Below, piece by piece: positions 1 through 12,300 of a DNA stretch of 64,000 nucleotides. Under the pieces are notes generated by a model that made no database searches, had not been told where the DNA came from, and saw only the letters and a list, made by a program, of their open reading frames with translations. The position numbers and the translations under genes are program-made. The DNA lies in assembly GCF_901000735.1 (NCBI RefSeq), contig NC_081548.1, positions 1,302,001 to 1,366,000 of the forward strand. Reading direction: 5' to 3'. Positions within the stretch are counted from its first letter, which is position 1; every line of letters begins with the position of its first letter. Origin of the DNA: Corylus avellana (Eukaryota > Streptophyta > Magnoliopsida > Fagales > Betulaceae).

Positions 1-302
1 ACTCATGATCAAAATAAACACATGAAAACTGAATATTCGGCTAAATTACAACCCTATTGCACTCATAGAAATCAATCTTATATAACATTTTCACTTGGAT
101 GATTTTTGCTTGATAAACATATTCAGCCTGGTGACCATTCATGCAAGTTTAATTAAATTATGTTAATGTGTTATAATAACCATTGATGCAAGTTTACTTG
201 AACCATATTCATGTTCTGGAATCTTCCGTCTTTAGGCTTTGTGCTTTGAACTTGAATTGTATGCATTAGTTTCACCTATTTAATTTTTCGTTTATCATAC
301 AG

Positions 303-406
303 ATATGGGTGTTGAGAGGGGCATTCGTTTGGAAGGCTTGACTGAGGCAGAGATCTTTAAGGGACTTGAAGACCTGGTGAAAGTGGGGGCATCTATTAAA
401 GCCTGA
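303..406 (+). CDS. Last coding exon of an unidentified gene (partial)
   Basis: A pyrimidine-rich tract ending in CAG at 302 is followed by an open frame ending in TGA at 404-406. Read from the ATG at 305 it gives 33 residues starting MGVERGIRLEGL and ending VKVGASIKA, an amphipathic, helical-looking C-terminus. The upstream exons are outside the window and bases 1-302 look like intron. I do not recognise the family. In Arabidopsis the gene beyond CCR4 on the side away from AMK2 is, from memory, At5g47860 (DUF1350), so that is a positional candidate only. An internal exon or pseudogene is possible. Confidence 0.4.
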
Positions 407-1823
407 TAGTGCTACTATCGGAATCATTGGTCAGTATGAAATTGAATAAATTAATATCATGGGAAAATCATCTTCCCAGAAACTTTTTTTTTTTTTTTTC
501 AATTGATCTGATGTATTTTTCCTTAAAGATACTCTGGATCTTTGTCTTGTAGTTTGATCATTTCATGAATATACCTTCTGGCCAATGTTTGGCAAGTTCA
601 ATTCTGAATTTGACCTCTGGATTTGGGTATTATTTGGATTCCTGTTTGGTGGTGAGCAGCAACCAAATTGCTAAATTATTTAAATTAAATAAGCCCTTGG
701 TTCAATTTATTTATTTATTTCTATTCAATATGGGGAAAAGGTTAAGAAAACAGTATTCGTTTGGAAGAAAAAGCTTTCAAAATTGGGTAATACTACACTC
801 ATTTATTACACAGATTGATATGACTAGTCTTAAGTGGTTTACATTATAAGTTAGTTAAAACACGTCATGTTAACTAATATGAAATGAGTATAATCAATAG
901 GTATAAAGAATACCGTTATTCTTTAAAATAATAATGTTTGGATAATTTGAAAAATATAAACCAGAAAACACTTTTTGGGGAGTTGATTAGATTTTTAAAA
1001 AGTTGAATTTATTTTAGAATTTATGTTTGGATGTATGATTTTACTTGTAAATAGTAGATAATGATTAGGAATGCTTGGAAGCAGTGAACACACGTGACCC
1101 TTGAAGGTTGCCACGTTGTGTAACTGGATTTATGTTGGTATCAAAGCAAATTCCACGGGCCTCATTTGTTGAGTGCCATTTTTTATATTATTTAGGAAAT
1201 TTCAAATTGTTGACTTTTCAGAATCCTTTTAGGTGTGAACATTTTGAGCTTGTCTGAGTTGGGCATCTTTAAAATCAAGGGCATGCCATTAGAAACAGTA
1301 CAGCTTTTTATTTTATAAATACTCTTTACATTTTAGTGTTGCTTTTATTTTTATCCTGTGTAATGCAATTTTATTAGAATCATTGTGAATATTTTCACAT
1401 CATGATGATGAAGTTTTTGTTTGTTAATGTGTTTTGGGGTAGTTTTTGTTTGAAAAAAGTGTTCTAATGTGATATAAATGTGAAAACGGTTTTTTATTTT
1501 ATATTTAAGTGTGTTGTGTTTAGGTTAGTTGTTAATTTTTCTTGCTATGAAAACAAAAGACCCACATTTTAACAAACAGATAGGCGTCTTTGTAAGGAAA
1601 ATGATCTTTTGTGGAGTGTGGATCTAACTAGAGTAAGAAGGCTTCTTTCTTAATGGTAAAAATATAATTTTTAATCTCTAAATTATATGTCAAATTCCAA
1701 TTTTATATTTGAAATATGATTGTTTCAATTCGGTTAGGGTGTTACACGTCAACTGAGTATGACACAAAATACAATTTTTTTTAGAAAAAAATAAAGTCGT
1801 TAAAAATCAGATACCAAAAAGGT
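407..1823. other. Intergenic DNA, nothing recognised
   Basis: AT-rich sequence after the terminal exon, with poly-T runs and no open frame with coding character. The 94-residue frame at 565-849 has no recognisable motif and low-complexity composition. Confidence 0.6.
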
Positions 1824-2281
1824 AGGGTCGTACCCATGTGCTAGGGTGGGGGACATGAATTCGTCCCCCCAAAAATGATATATTTGTCCCCCCAAAATTA
1901 ACATATTAGGCATTATTCCNNNNNNNNNNNNNNNNNNNNTGTGAATATGATGAAAATATCTGTTTTTATTTTATTTTTTGAGTGATTATTCTACAATCAT
2001 TTGAGTTTACAATATTTATTTTTGGTAACATTTTTTTTGAACTCTATAGATCGTGGGTTAGTTTATTTTGTCAATTGTTTATACTATTGTGTTTGTGATG
2101 TCATGAGATTAAATTTATGACTTTTATATTTTTGTTTTATATAAACACGCACAAACACACATTACACATATAGAGAAATTATATATATTTATATGCTTTT
2201 GTATTTATATAAGTCAATATTCCCAACTAAAAAAAAAAAATCTGCCTCCTCCTCACACCAGAAATCCTGGTTCCGCCCCTG
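1824..2281. mobile_element. Probable non-autonomous hAT element (gapped)
   Basis: The right end reads AATCCTGGTTCCGCCCCTG, the usual terminus of a common plant hAT family. It is flanked by AAAAAGGT (1816-1823) and AAAAAGGC (2282-2289), a near-perfect 8-bp target duplication. GTCCCCCC-rich subterminal repeats lie near the left end. The left terminus is poorly preserved and 20 N interrupt the interior, so boundaries are tentative. Confidence 0.4.
1920..1939. other. Assembly gap, 20 N
   Basis: Run of 20 undetermined bases inside the hAT-like remnant. Confidence 1.
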
Positions 2282-2408
2282 AAAAAGGCACTTAACCCTT
2301 AGTTTATAAAGTCTGAATTGAGACTTTGGCACATGTGGAGGTATTTTTAAAACTTCAAACAATAAACTAAAATAATTGATAGTTTAAAATAAAACTAGAT
2401 CTTGACAC

Positions 2409-2830
2409 NNNNNNNNNNNNNNNNNNNNNNNNNNNNNNNNNNNNNNNNNNNNNNNNNNNNNNNNNNNNNNNNNNNNNNNNNNNNNNNNNNNNNNNNNNNN
2501 NNNNNNNNNNNNNNNNNNNNNNNNNNNNNNNNNNNNNNNNNNNNNNNNNNNNNNNNNNNNNNNNNNNNNNNNNNNNNNNNNNNNNNNNNNNNNNNNNNNN
2601 NNNNNNNNNNNNNNNNNNNNNNNNNNNNNNNNNNNNNNNNNNNNNNNNNNNNNNNNNNNNNNNNNNNNNNNNNNNNNNNNNNNNNNNNNNNNNNNNNNNN
2701 NNNNNNNNNNNNNNNNNNNNNNNNNNNNNNNNNNNNNNNNNNNNNNNNNNNNNNNNNNNNNNNNNNNNNNNNNNNNNNNNNNNNNNNNNNNNNNNNNNNN
2801 NNNNNNNNNNNNNNNNNNNNNNNNNNNNNN
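2409..2830. other. Assembly gap, 422 N
   Basis: Run of undetermined bases; any open frame spanning it is an artefact. Confidence 1.
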
Positions 2831-3664
2831 ATCTTACAACACTTTGATTGATTGGGTCGTTACAATACCTTTGAAATTGTGATGAGAGGATTGAAGAAGT
2901 TTCTTACCAAACATCTTACTCAAAAGGTCCTACTCAATTTGATTAATTAGTGTTTGTTCTAGATGGAGCATTTCCCAACCTTTGACCGTCCCTATCACAC
3001 GTAATTCGAATAATCTCACGTTTCAAAATTCACCTGCAGGACTAAGCCTTGCATCGCAGACTATTCTAAAATAGATAGGTCAAAAGTCTGACCAACATCA
3101 CTGTTGTTGAGAATCATAATGCTTTAATCTATCGGGTATTTTGTTAATTAAAGTTATGGTTCTTACTTATCATATAACTTATTGCTTATATATTAAAAAG
3201 GACACTTGTCAGCATTTTAGACTGCTACTTTGTTGCAATTTTAAGCTATTCTCTAGAAGGCTCCTGCTTTTATATATAATAATAAACGATATATGCTATT
3301 TTTCTTTCTCCGTTCTATTTCTCGTCCAACTTCATCTATATATATATATTTTTTTTTTTCAAATCTACTAGGATTGACATATGAGTCTAATAGTAAATTT
3401 AAAAAAGAGTTGGTCTTTTCTTCAATATGATTTTGTTTGTATTTATTTGTTATTTGGTATTTTTTTTAACAGTAATAACACTTCACCTATTAATATTAGG
3501 ATACCAAAGAAATCCTATTTGATTTATATTTTTAATATATGTAAAATTTATGCTTATATATTATACAAGCAGCTTATGGATACATTAAAGGGACATTTCT
3601 TCTAGTTATATATTTAAATAGATATATATGATATATGATTTGTTAAAGCAATTCTATAATTTCT
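2831..3664. other. Intergenic AT-rich DNA
   Basis: Low-complexity AT-rich sequence with (TA)n and poly-T stretches. The two open frames at 3141-3371 and 3381-3605 are rich in I, F, Y and L with no motif, as expected of AT-rich non-coding DNA. Confidence 0.6.
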
Positions 3665-3841
3665 ATGCAGATATACATTAGCCAGTCTGGCCAGTGGACT
3701 CAATTTTCTGGCTTCGACTTCTATTTTGGTGTAGAAAAATCAGAAGACTCGATCATGTGGTTGGTTATCATTGATACTACAATTGCACAGAAATTTGTGA
3801 ACCTAGAAAAAAAACAAAAGAATCTTACAATATTAATGTAA
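3665..3841 (+). pseudogene. Possible exon remnant, 58 codons, unidentified
   Basis: A short frame runs from ATG at 3665 to TAA at 3839-3841. Its first two codons overlap a good 3' splice acceptor (TTTCTATGCAG ending at 3670). The translated part (around QSGQWTQFSGFDFYFGVEK) has balanced, protein-like composition, unlike the flanking AT-rich frames. It could be an exon of a degraded gene. No family is recognised and no partner exons are visible. Confidence 0.25.
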
Positions 3842-3968
3842 TTTGGATCCTTTCCTAGTTGTTTCATATGACTTTTTTTTATTGGATAAAACTTAAAATG
3901 TTAGCCAATTCTATGAAAATGAAATTTGTGAGGCATATTTGAATTCAAATGGTTACTAACTCTTTTTA

Positions 3969-4376
3969 AAGCATTCTCAGCAGCTTCCTCGTCATTTTCT
4001 CTATATTTAAGGATTCAAACTACTTTTTGCTTCCCTATGTTAAAATACACCTCAATAACTTCCTTTAATCATTCCCTATATCATTAAAATATTTATTTTT
4101 TTAATTATATTATATATATGAGAGGAGAAATGAGAGAGAATTGTGAGACATGAGAGGAAAGAGGAGAGAAGAGAGAAAATTATTATTATTTTTTTATATT
4201 TTAATAATCATAAGGGTTGCAATAGTGGAATCCAAAACATTGGGTTCCACCGTAGCAATCTTGATGTTTAAGGTTCATTTAAAGAGTTTGCTGTGAATTT
4301 TTTTTATGATTTTTTGGACATATTCCCTAAACTTAGGGAACAGACTTCCTTATAGAGAGTCTGGTGGGAATGCTCT
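3969..4376. mobile_element. MITE with AGCATTC-type terminal inverted repeats
   Basis: The left end AAGCATTCTCAGCAGC is inverted at the right as GGTGGGAATGCTC. The interior carries a GAGAGAGAA-rich block and paired ATTCCCTA/TAGGGAA segments. A second member in the opposite orientation lies at 60536-60930, and a divergent relative at about 46504-46925. No coding capacity. The target duplication is not clear. Confidence 0.6.
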
Positions 4377-5174
4377 AAACTATAGTTTTCTTTATGAAAA
4401 TGAATGTCAAGCTCGATCCACATTTTAGTAATTAATACGATAAATGTTAAGTGAACTATAACAACAGTTTATAAACATAATAAGTATAATGTGTACTGTC
4501 AAGTGGTCAGGAACAGAACCAAAAGTTTTCATCTCATAGGGCATAAAGTCCGTCTAAAGATTCAAACATAATTTTAACAAGGGTTAAGTCTAATTTTTAA
4601 GCCTAATTATAACTTCAAAGCAAAATTGAAAACCAATCACACATCGATTTCTATGTTTCGTTTTAAACCCAACTGATTATTTCCAATTACGTAAATCAAT
4701 GGTTTAAATCGCCAGATGTCTACTTATGAGGGTGAAGGAAGATCTTTCATTAACAAATATTGATAACAAACAAGCAAAGAATTGAGTTAACTCATGTGTA
4801 ATTCAGTTAACTCATGATAACGTCAGTTGGTAAAAAAATTTGCAAACTATTGGATCAATATATATATATATATAGTGACGCAACTGAGTTTGGAAGTGTC
4901 TTTCTTTGGAGAGGTTTGAACGAGTGAGGATTCGGAGCGTGTGTGTGGGCTTTTCAGCTCCCGAGTCATGACAACCCGGTCTACTTCCCGAAATTATTTT
5001 CAAATGACTCGGTCTTTGGTCCTCACAAACACTCTCTCAAACCGCGTTTTGGAGTCCCCCCAAAGCCGTCATCTTCTTCCTCCCCAGTCCCCATTATACC
5101 TTCTCTATTTCACCTTCTTCTTTCTTATCATCCCCCCACCATGATATTATCAGAATCTTCGGATTATTTTTTCT
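4377..5174. other. Upstream region of the CCR4-like kinase
   Basis: Holds the promoter and 5' leader of the kinase gene. A (TA)n stretch at about 4859-4875 could supply a TATA element, but no single box stands out. From about 4940 the sequence becomes pyrimidine-rich and leader-like up to the ATG at 5175. Overlapping short frames here are not supported as genes. Confidence 0.4.
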
Positions 5175-7547
5175 ATGGCTTTCCTCTTTAATGCCCCCAA
5201 CTTTCTCCTGCTTGGCTTCATCATTACAATCTTTTCTTGTATTATTCCATTTGTTTCTTCACTCTCCACTGTATCAATCTCTGAGACTTCTAATCATACA
5301 CTAATCTGTGCATTAATCAAGTCTTCTAACCAACAAGCTTTCCACCTCAACTGTACAAGTTTCCCTCAAGGAATTCAAATTCCCGTGAATCAGAATTTCT
5401 CGTTTTCTGCGATCGTCGCGGGAAACGGGTTTGTTTGTGGGTTGACGCACCCGTCTTCCTCAATCCTGCTTTGCTGGAGATTCTCTATCAATGGGACCAA
5501 TATGTTCAACAAGCGTATCTACAACGGCACGGCACTCAAGCAGCTTGATGCTGGGAATTCCCACATTTGTGGAATTGTAAATGGGACCAATCGCCTTGAA
5601 TGCTGGCAGTGGCGCGGATTCAATCGAACCATTGATCAGAATCAGAGCTTTTCGAGCATCGCCGTGGGTGAGAATTTTGCTTGTGGGTTATCAGAAATCG
5701 GAAAAGTTACTTGCTTTTATAGTACAGGGGTTGCCAGAATAGAGCCTACCAGGAATTTTAGCGTGGTCTCTGCTGGGTTTAGACATGCTTGTGCAATCTA
5801 TTCGGATACCCATTGTTTGCGTTGCTGGGGAGATATGGCAGGCAAGGAACCAGAGGGGAAGTTCGTCTCACTGGCTTTGGGAGAGAACCGTAGCTGCGGT
5901 TTAATGTCTAATCAAAAAGTTGTTTGCTGGGGCGAAAGCCGCGAAAGCAATTTCAGTCTGCCGGAGAGTTTGCAAGATACACAATTCATCTCGATTGAAG
6001 CAAAGCGCAGTGTTTTCTGTGGAGTTTTGAAGTCAAATTATTCTTTATTTTGCTGGGGTAATGAGATTTTTGCCTCGAACAACTTCAAGGTGTTTGATAA
6101 AGTCCTGCCAGGGCCGTGTACAAGAACAAGTGAATGCCCGTGCAGTATAGAGTCCCTTTCTTCCGAAATTTGTGGTCAGGGATATGGACTCTGCCGGTCT
6201 TGTACAAGCGAAACTCCCTGCCTACCGTCGCTGCATCCGCCACCGGATACTCCAGAGGGCAACGAAAGCAATGTTTGGGATAGAAGAATGGTGGCTTTCC
6301 TAGTGGTGGGCTGCGTGGGATCGTTGGCTCTGATTTTAGTTTGCTGTTTCTTTCTAATCAGATACTGCAAGAGCGGCAGAGGCTGCAGCCGCGTCCATGA
6401 CTCCGGTCGCCTGGACGAGACTGCACCTGAAAATGGTGCACAGGCTGATGAGGAGCAACCGGCTGCTGCACCTGAAAATGGTGCACAGGCTGATGAGGAG
6501 CAACCGGCTGCTGCACCGCAATTAGTACGAATTCTGGAGAAGCGGCTGAGCCACTTGGTCAGCTTGGGAAATGGCGGCTGCCCATTGGAGGAATTCTCCT
6601 TGGAAGTTCTGCTTCAGGCAACCGGCAATTTTTCCGAAGACAACAAGATTGGGACGGGTAGCTTCGGCTCCGTCTACCACGCCACGCTGAACGACGGCCG
6701 GGAAGTCGCCATCAAGCGCGCGGAAATATCAATCTCCACGCCGTACGCCATCAGGCGCGAGGAAGACAAAGACAACGCGTTCCTCAACGAGCTCGAAGCT
6801 CTGTCGCGCCTCAACCACAAGAACCTCGTCCGCCTCCTCGGCTTCTGCGAGGACAGCAACGAGCGCGTGTTGGTCTACGAGTTCATGCAAAACGGCTCAC
6901 TCCACGACCATCTCCACCGCCTCCAAACGTCGCCGTTACTGTCATGGGCAAAGCGAATCAAGGCGGCGCTCGACGCAGCAAGAGGCATCGAGTATTTACA
7001 CGTCTACGCAGTTCCGCCGATCATCCACCGCGACATCAAATCCTCCAACATCCTTCTCGACGCAACCTGGACTGCAAAAGTCTCGGATTTCGGCCTCTCC
7101 CTGATGGGTCCGGCCGACGAGGACTCCCACCTTTCCTTACGCGCCGCCGGCACCGTCGGCTACATGGATCCCGAATACTACAGGCTTGCGCAATTGACAA
7201 CCAAGAGCGACGTCTATAGCTTCGGAGTATTGCTGCTTGAAATGCTGTCAGGATACAAGGCAATCCACAAGAACGAGAATGGGGTTCCTCGGAATGTGGT
7301 TGATTTTGTGGCGCCGTACATTATGCAAGATCAAATTCACAGGGTTTTGGACCCGCACTTGCCGGCGCCGAGCCCATTTGAAATAGAGGCGGTGGCGTAT
7401 GTTGGGTACGTGGCGGTGGATTGCGTCAACCCGGAAGGCAGAGATCGGCCCACCATGACCGAGATTGTACATTGCTTAGAAAGAGCCCTGGCTACGTGTT
7501 TGGCGCACCCAACACTATCTCGGTCCACGACTGACTCCTCCACGTAG
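5175..7547 (+). CDS. CCR4: CRINKLY4-related receptor-like kinase, CCR4-like
   Basis: Intronless 790-residue receptor kinase expected at the plasma membrane. Signal peptide about 1-29, then an extracellular beta-propeller of crinkly/RCC1-type repeats marked by recurring C-W motifs (LLCWRF, LECWQW, LRCWGD, VVCWGE, LFCWGN). A Cys-rich TNFR-like stretch (from CTRTSECPC) precedes a membrane segment at about 373-395. The kinase domain has the glycine loop GTGSFGSVY (from 493), Lys514 in VAIKR, HRD with Asp620, DFG at 638-640 and MDPEYY in the activation segment, so it looks catalytically competent. The juxtamembrane region carries a perfect 15-residue tandem repeat (417-446). CCR family members are CR4 relatives; the ligand and role of this one are not shown by sequence. 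It lies beside AMK2, as I recall for Arabidopsis CCR4. CRK1/CCR3-type relatives are the alternative assignment. Confidence 0.93.
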   Translation: MAFLFNAPNFLLLGFIITIFSCIIPFVSSLSTVSISETSNHTLICALIKSSNQQAFHLNCTSFPQGIQIPVNQNFSFSAIVAGNGFVCGLTHPSSSILLCWRFSINGTNMFNKRIYNGTALKQLDAGNSHICGIVNGTNRLECWQWRGFNRTIDQNQSFSSIAVGENFACGLSEIGKVTCFYSTGVARIEPTRNFSVVSAGFRHACAIYSDTHCLRCWGDMAGKEPEGKFVSLALGENRSCGLMSNQKVVCWGESRESNFSLPESLQDTQFISIEAKRSVFCGVLKSNYSLFCWGNEIFASNNFKVFDKVLPGPCTRTSECPCSIESLSSEICGQGYGLCRSCTSETPCLPSLHPPPDTPEGNESNVWDRRMVAFLVVGCVGSLALILVCCFFLIRYCKSGRGCSRVHDSGRLDETAPENGAQADEEQPAAAPENGAQADEEQPAAAPQLVRILEKRLSHLVSLGNGGCPLEEFSLEVLLQATGNFSEDNKIGTGSFGSVYHATLNDGREVAIKRAEISISTPYAIRREEDKDNAFLNELEALSRLNHKNLVRLLGFCEDSNERVLVYEFMQNGSLHDHLHRLQTSPLLSWAKRIKAALDAARGIEYLHVYAVPPIIHRDIKSSNILLDATWTAKVSDFGLSLMGPADEDSHLSLRAAGTVGYMDPEYYRLAQLTTKSDVYSFGVLLLEMLSGYKAIHKNENGVPRNVVDFVAPYIMQDQIHRVLDPHLPAPSPFEIEAVAYVGYVAVDCVNPEGRDRPTMTEIVHCLERALATCLAHPTLSRSTTDSST
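6423..6512 (+). repeat. Two perfect 45-bp tandem repeats inside the kinase gene
   Basis: The unit beginning GCACCTGAAAATGGTGCA occurs twice back to back (6423-6467 and 6468-6512) with no mismatch. It encodes a 15-residue acidic, Ala/Gln-rich unit (starting APENGAQADEE) twice in the cytoplasmic juxtamembrane linker. Identity at every base implies a recent duplication that keeps the reading frame. Confidence 0.97.
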
Positions 7548-7753
7548 TCCAGACTCGCCACTTTTGTAAAGCAAACCCTTTTTTTTTTTTTTTCATACAA
7601 ATTCAAATATTTATTTTTTCTCCATTGTCAATCGAGTATAGGGTAGAAGACCACACATGGTAAAACATTGTAAAACACGTGGTATATTCAACCGATGAAA
7701 TGAGAATTACAGAGACAGAGTTTAAACGTATGATGTTTATTCTAATATTATTT
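7548..7753. other. 3' flank of the receptor kinase gene
   Basis: Single-copy sequence between the kinase stop codon and the left edge of the duplicated segment; it is not repeated at 21.7 kb. Contains a 15-T run at about 7580. Confidence 0.6.
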
Positions 7754-9399
7754 AATTAAAATGATCAAATTTTTTAACCCTAACTTGATCGTTAATATAT
7801 TGTTGAATTTGTGGGTATCATAAAAAATTGTCAAATTAACGAAATCTCAAAAGTTTAAATTTATAAGAAATGTAAAAGTTGGTTTTTTAATTAAATAATT
7901 GATTGATAATGTGGCTACTAGGAAGAAAAGGGAGACTTGACTGTGCTTGTCAACGCGTGGATTGTTTCTTTCTTTCTTTTAACACCAAGTCTATGTTTTT
8001 TTTTAACGTTTGGGTTTGAATTCCATTATTCAAAGAAAAGGATGGAAAATTTTGAAATTGGAGGATCTTCCGATGCATTAAACAATAATAAACATATGGA
8101 GGGAAGGTTCATGTCAATCATTTAAAAGGATAGCAAAAGACTTTAGAGGCTTCTTCTTTTCTCTTTGTTCAGACTAGAAGGTCTTCGCATAGTTTTTCTT
8201 TTTAGGACTTTTTGGTCTTTGCTTATAATAATATCCAAGGTATGACTTTGATTTGTCTACAAAGTTCGATTTTTTTTTTTTTTTTGGGTGTATTTTTCCT
8301 TACCAAATCGGGAGAGAATTCAAACATCACGCAATGTATGTTTAAGCCACATGTTTGTTCAAATATATAAGCCATGAAATTCCACGGGACAGATAGCTTT
8401 GCATTAAGGGATACAATCTTGGTGAAGTGGTTAGGGTTCTTTCTTTTTTCTGTTTTCTTTTGTCAAATTGATCTTGTTGATATTTATTGACAATTTGCTT
8501 GAAGACATGGCAACAAGAAAAAATCTTGGTTTGCTGTACGATTTGTCTTTATTGACGTATGACATAGAAGCTCTTTTGCTCCGCACTAATAAGAGGTGAA
8601 TAATATCTCAATCTTTTTAACCAATAGAAATATGAGATAAATTATGCGAGAAGTATGGTGAACCTTTTATAAAAGGTAAAAGATTCTTTAGGCCGACAAT
8701 AATAATACAAGTTATTTTATCAAAAGTAAATAATATAAAAATTCATTTACAAAATGTAAAGATGCTTTTCTTGTTTGTTATTTTCTTAGTCGTTCCTTTA
8801 TTAAAAAAAAAAAGCAACAACCTTTTATAATAGAGATATCAAATGTACTTTAGAGTGAGAATATCTAGTAATTCATAGTCAGAGTGTTTCTTTTCTTTGC
8901 ATTTCTGTAATTGGAGTAAGTTTTTTTTCTTTGTATTTTTGGTATTGGTTTAGTAACTCAACCTCTCACTTAACAATGAACCTTCCATATAAAATTCATG
9001 GTAAAATCCATCATTTATTTGATAAAAGAGAATGCTGTTTCATAATAAAGTAATAGTTCTCTCCGTACCCATTTCACACAACGTCAGCCATTATGAAATA
9101 AGGGTAATAAATAAGCGTAAAAAGTATCATTATTCTAAAAAGAAACCACACATCAGCCCAAGTTTATGTTTGGGTGGTTGTATACAGGGTTCCCATTGTT
9201 TACAAAAGAAAAGTTCTATTGGCAATATGCCTTTGAAGTAAATTCTACAACTTTTACTACCTGCCTCTTTGTAAAACAAAACCATTAACAAACAATCCAA
9301 ACATATAATACTCTTAAAAACACAAATATTGTTCACCTTTATGTAGCGTCATAACATTTTTTCAAACCAAACACACAATAACAAATAGAGCCTATGCTT

Positions 9400-12300
9400 C
9401 TACATCTTTTTTCCCGCCAAAGATCCTGAAGTAGCCTGCCTTTGCTCAAGAAGTTCAGCCAGCACAGCGTCAATTTGGGCAAACACTTCCTCCTTGCAAA
9501 CGCTTCCATGGATCTAGAGTAAAGCAAAAAAGGCCGCCGGTTGGATAATATCAAATAAAATCATACCTAGATGACAAGCACAATGTCCACAGAAATTTTC
9601 ATTCATACAAGTTAACACACAATTATTGTCCAGCCAGGAAAAACAAACACATGCAAATAATTCAACGATTCTACCATGCAAAGGATTTTTAGGCAAAAGA
9701 TGATACGAGGAAAATCGCTAACTACTTTGTTTTGTAGGCAATCCAAGGATCCAAGTACGGTGGCTTTATTGCCTTCTAGCATGATCTTTTGTCAAAGCAA
9801 AATGAAAAGGCAACTGGCTGCTCTCAGTGGAAAGCAGTATCCACAAAGGAAAGGGGAAACTAAGAAGTCACTATAAGCTTGGTAAGACTTTCTCTTACAC
9901 TGGATATTAACGATTTTCCATGAGAACGAAGCCAAGGTGCAGCACGTAAGTTCAACCAATAGAATTTAAACTAACTGCAGCAAGCTATATGAAACCTACC
10001 TTTCAGCCGTTCAACTCTATCTACCTTGCAAACTAATAGCAGTTTATGCAAGTGTACCTTCAACAAATAGATGCATCTGTTTGTGTGTCCTGTGTTGGAA
10101 GAGAAGCGCTTTCGTTGCGAATATCTACTTTTAAAAAGAGGTGAATAACTAAGATGTCATTGTAAGCTGGGAAAGACCCTCGCATAAGTTGGAAATCATT
10201 GGATCACCACGAGACCGTTGTATGGAAACAGGTAAATTCAATCAGTTCTTAATCCAAACTAACTGGGGTGTATAACACGAAGCCTACCTTTTGGGCAATC
10301 CATTCTATCTATAGAGCATACCTCCATCAGAAATTCAGCCCTTCCTCTTAAGTCATTCTAGTGCCTCTTAAGGAAATTTGATATATGTTATCTTTTAAAC
10401 ATTATAGAGATGTTTCTACTACATTCTACCACTGAAAAATTGCAGGACAAACACGTAGGGATATCAGATTGGAAAATTCTTGGTCAATGTGTTTGAGAGA
10501 GAAATACTATTATATAGCAATAACTAAAAATGCAATGCCTACCAAAATGAAATTTATAGCCTTGATTTAAGCAACAAACATTAGAATGAAGATGACAAGA
10601 CAAAAATTAAGACAGCTGAAGGGGAAGAAAGGGTCAAGGTACATTAAACGAGGTACTTTTCTGATTGTTGCAAACTACATATCTAAAAAAACATATATGA
10701 GAAGGATAAGATTCGTCACAACAGCTCAGACCAATTGTCACAGTACCATAATGAAGCAAGAGTTGGCTGATATGAATGTGTAGCGGTGACACTAAGAATA
10801 GAAGTTATATTTCATAAGTTGATTTTACATCCCAAATTCAAAACAACATTAAAATCAATAGGTCTTACTCTTATATCCCATTTTTTATCAATTGGTTTTT
10901 GAGTTCATCAGTCAAAAAATGTCCTTCAGACAATATCAATGTTGTGGAATGTCTCGTAGCAGCAGCTTTAACATCCCAATCACAACTATGAGTGCATGGA
11001 CAGACACACCCATTCTTACAAACACGAAAAAGGAAAACAAAATGATACATAATAAGGTAAGTATTACCAACAATGGAGGAGGAGAAGTAAAAATGTCATG
11101 CAAGATGTGTAGCAGTCTAGTAATGCAAAATCACTACAAGCAAAAATGCCATGCAAGATGAGTGTAGCAGTCTAATAAAGCAAAATCTTTAGTATTTGAT
11201 TAGCCCTTGTAGTGTCCCATATGCAATGTGATCACATTCAGGAACATGCACACAAGCACACTATTGTGTATGAGAGAGAGATGGATTAGGGTTGTTATAT
11301 CACATGCCTTAACTGTTATGTCTGTATACATTGAAAGTACTGCCTCCACGTTCTGATGATGAGTGCGCAGCCGCAACTTTACCTAAAAAATCAGGCCAAA
11401 TATGAAAGAAAAAAGATGGTCACTAAAACATTCATAACTAGGTAAAATGGCAGGAGATGAGCACAAACCAAGATTGACAATGGCTTTAGGGATAAACAAT
11501 ACAACCACCGAAGAACCCACAATTTTTCTGAAGCTGAAGTACTAAAACTAGTTAGGATGGATTAAAATGTACCTTTTCTTCTGTATCATCAAATCGTTGG
11601 GTAAGCCTCGCAGCAATTTCTTCAGTCTCTGGGGGGGAATACTTCAAGTGGTATATCTTCCCAGTAACAGGATCTAACCTTCGTCCAACGACTCTCTCAA
11701 CAAGAGTATCTTCAGGAACCTGCAAATGCAGGTGCCCATATTCAATTACCATCATGGAAAGTCCACTTTAAAATTCCAAATTGACCAAATACCAAACTAA
11801 CAAAGGGGTAAAAAACCCATAAATACACAAGATTTCAGTCACACTTTTCATCACCATATCGTACTACCAAAATGGATCTCCAAAGGTAATTTAAAAAAAA
11901 AAAAAAAAAATCGAACGAATTAGTTAAGAGCCAGCATCAAGTTCATCTTTTCCTCATCCTAGCTGGTTGATACAATGTAAATTGATTGGTTACAGCACAC
12001 CAACAGCAAGAATAAAAAAATCCTTACTTCTAGGAGAATGAAAAGATCTGGTTCAAACCCAAGTTCCTTAAGAGCAGTTGCTTGTGATAAGCTCCTTGGG
12101 TACCCATCCAAAAGCCAACCATTTTTCTGAGAATCTGACTGCAATAGCCGCTCCTTCACCATCTACAGGATAAAAATTAAGGAATCACCCGCAAGAGCAT
12201 GATTATGTCAAACTAAAATAAATTGTCCCTACCGTGACAACTATCTCGTCTGGGACTAATTTTCCTTTCTCCATGAATTCCTTTGCTTGCCTTCCATTTT

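Noticed and set aside
2402..2851. Open frame of 149 codons
   Set aside because: It consists almost entirely of N; an artefact of the gap.
6674..7606. Several minus-strand and shifted frames over the kinase gene
   Set aside because: Shadows of the GC-rich kinase coding sequence; none has a motif of its own.
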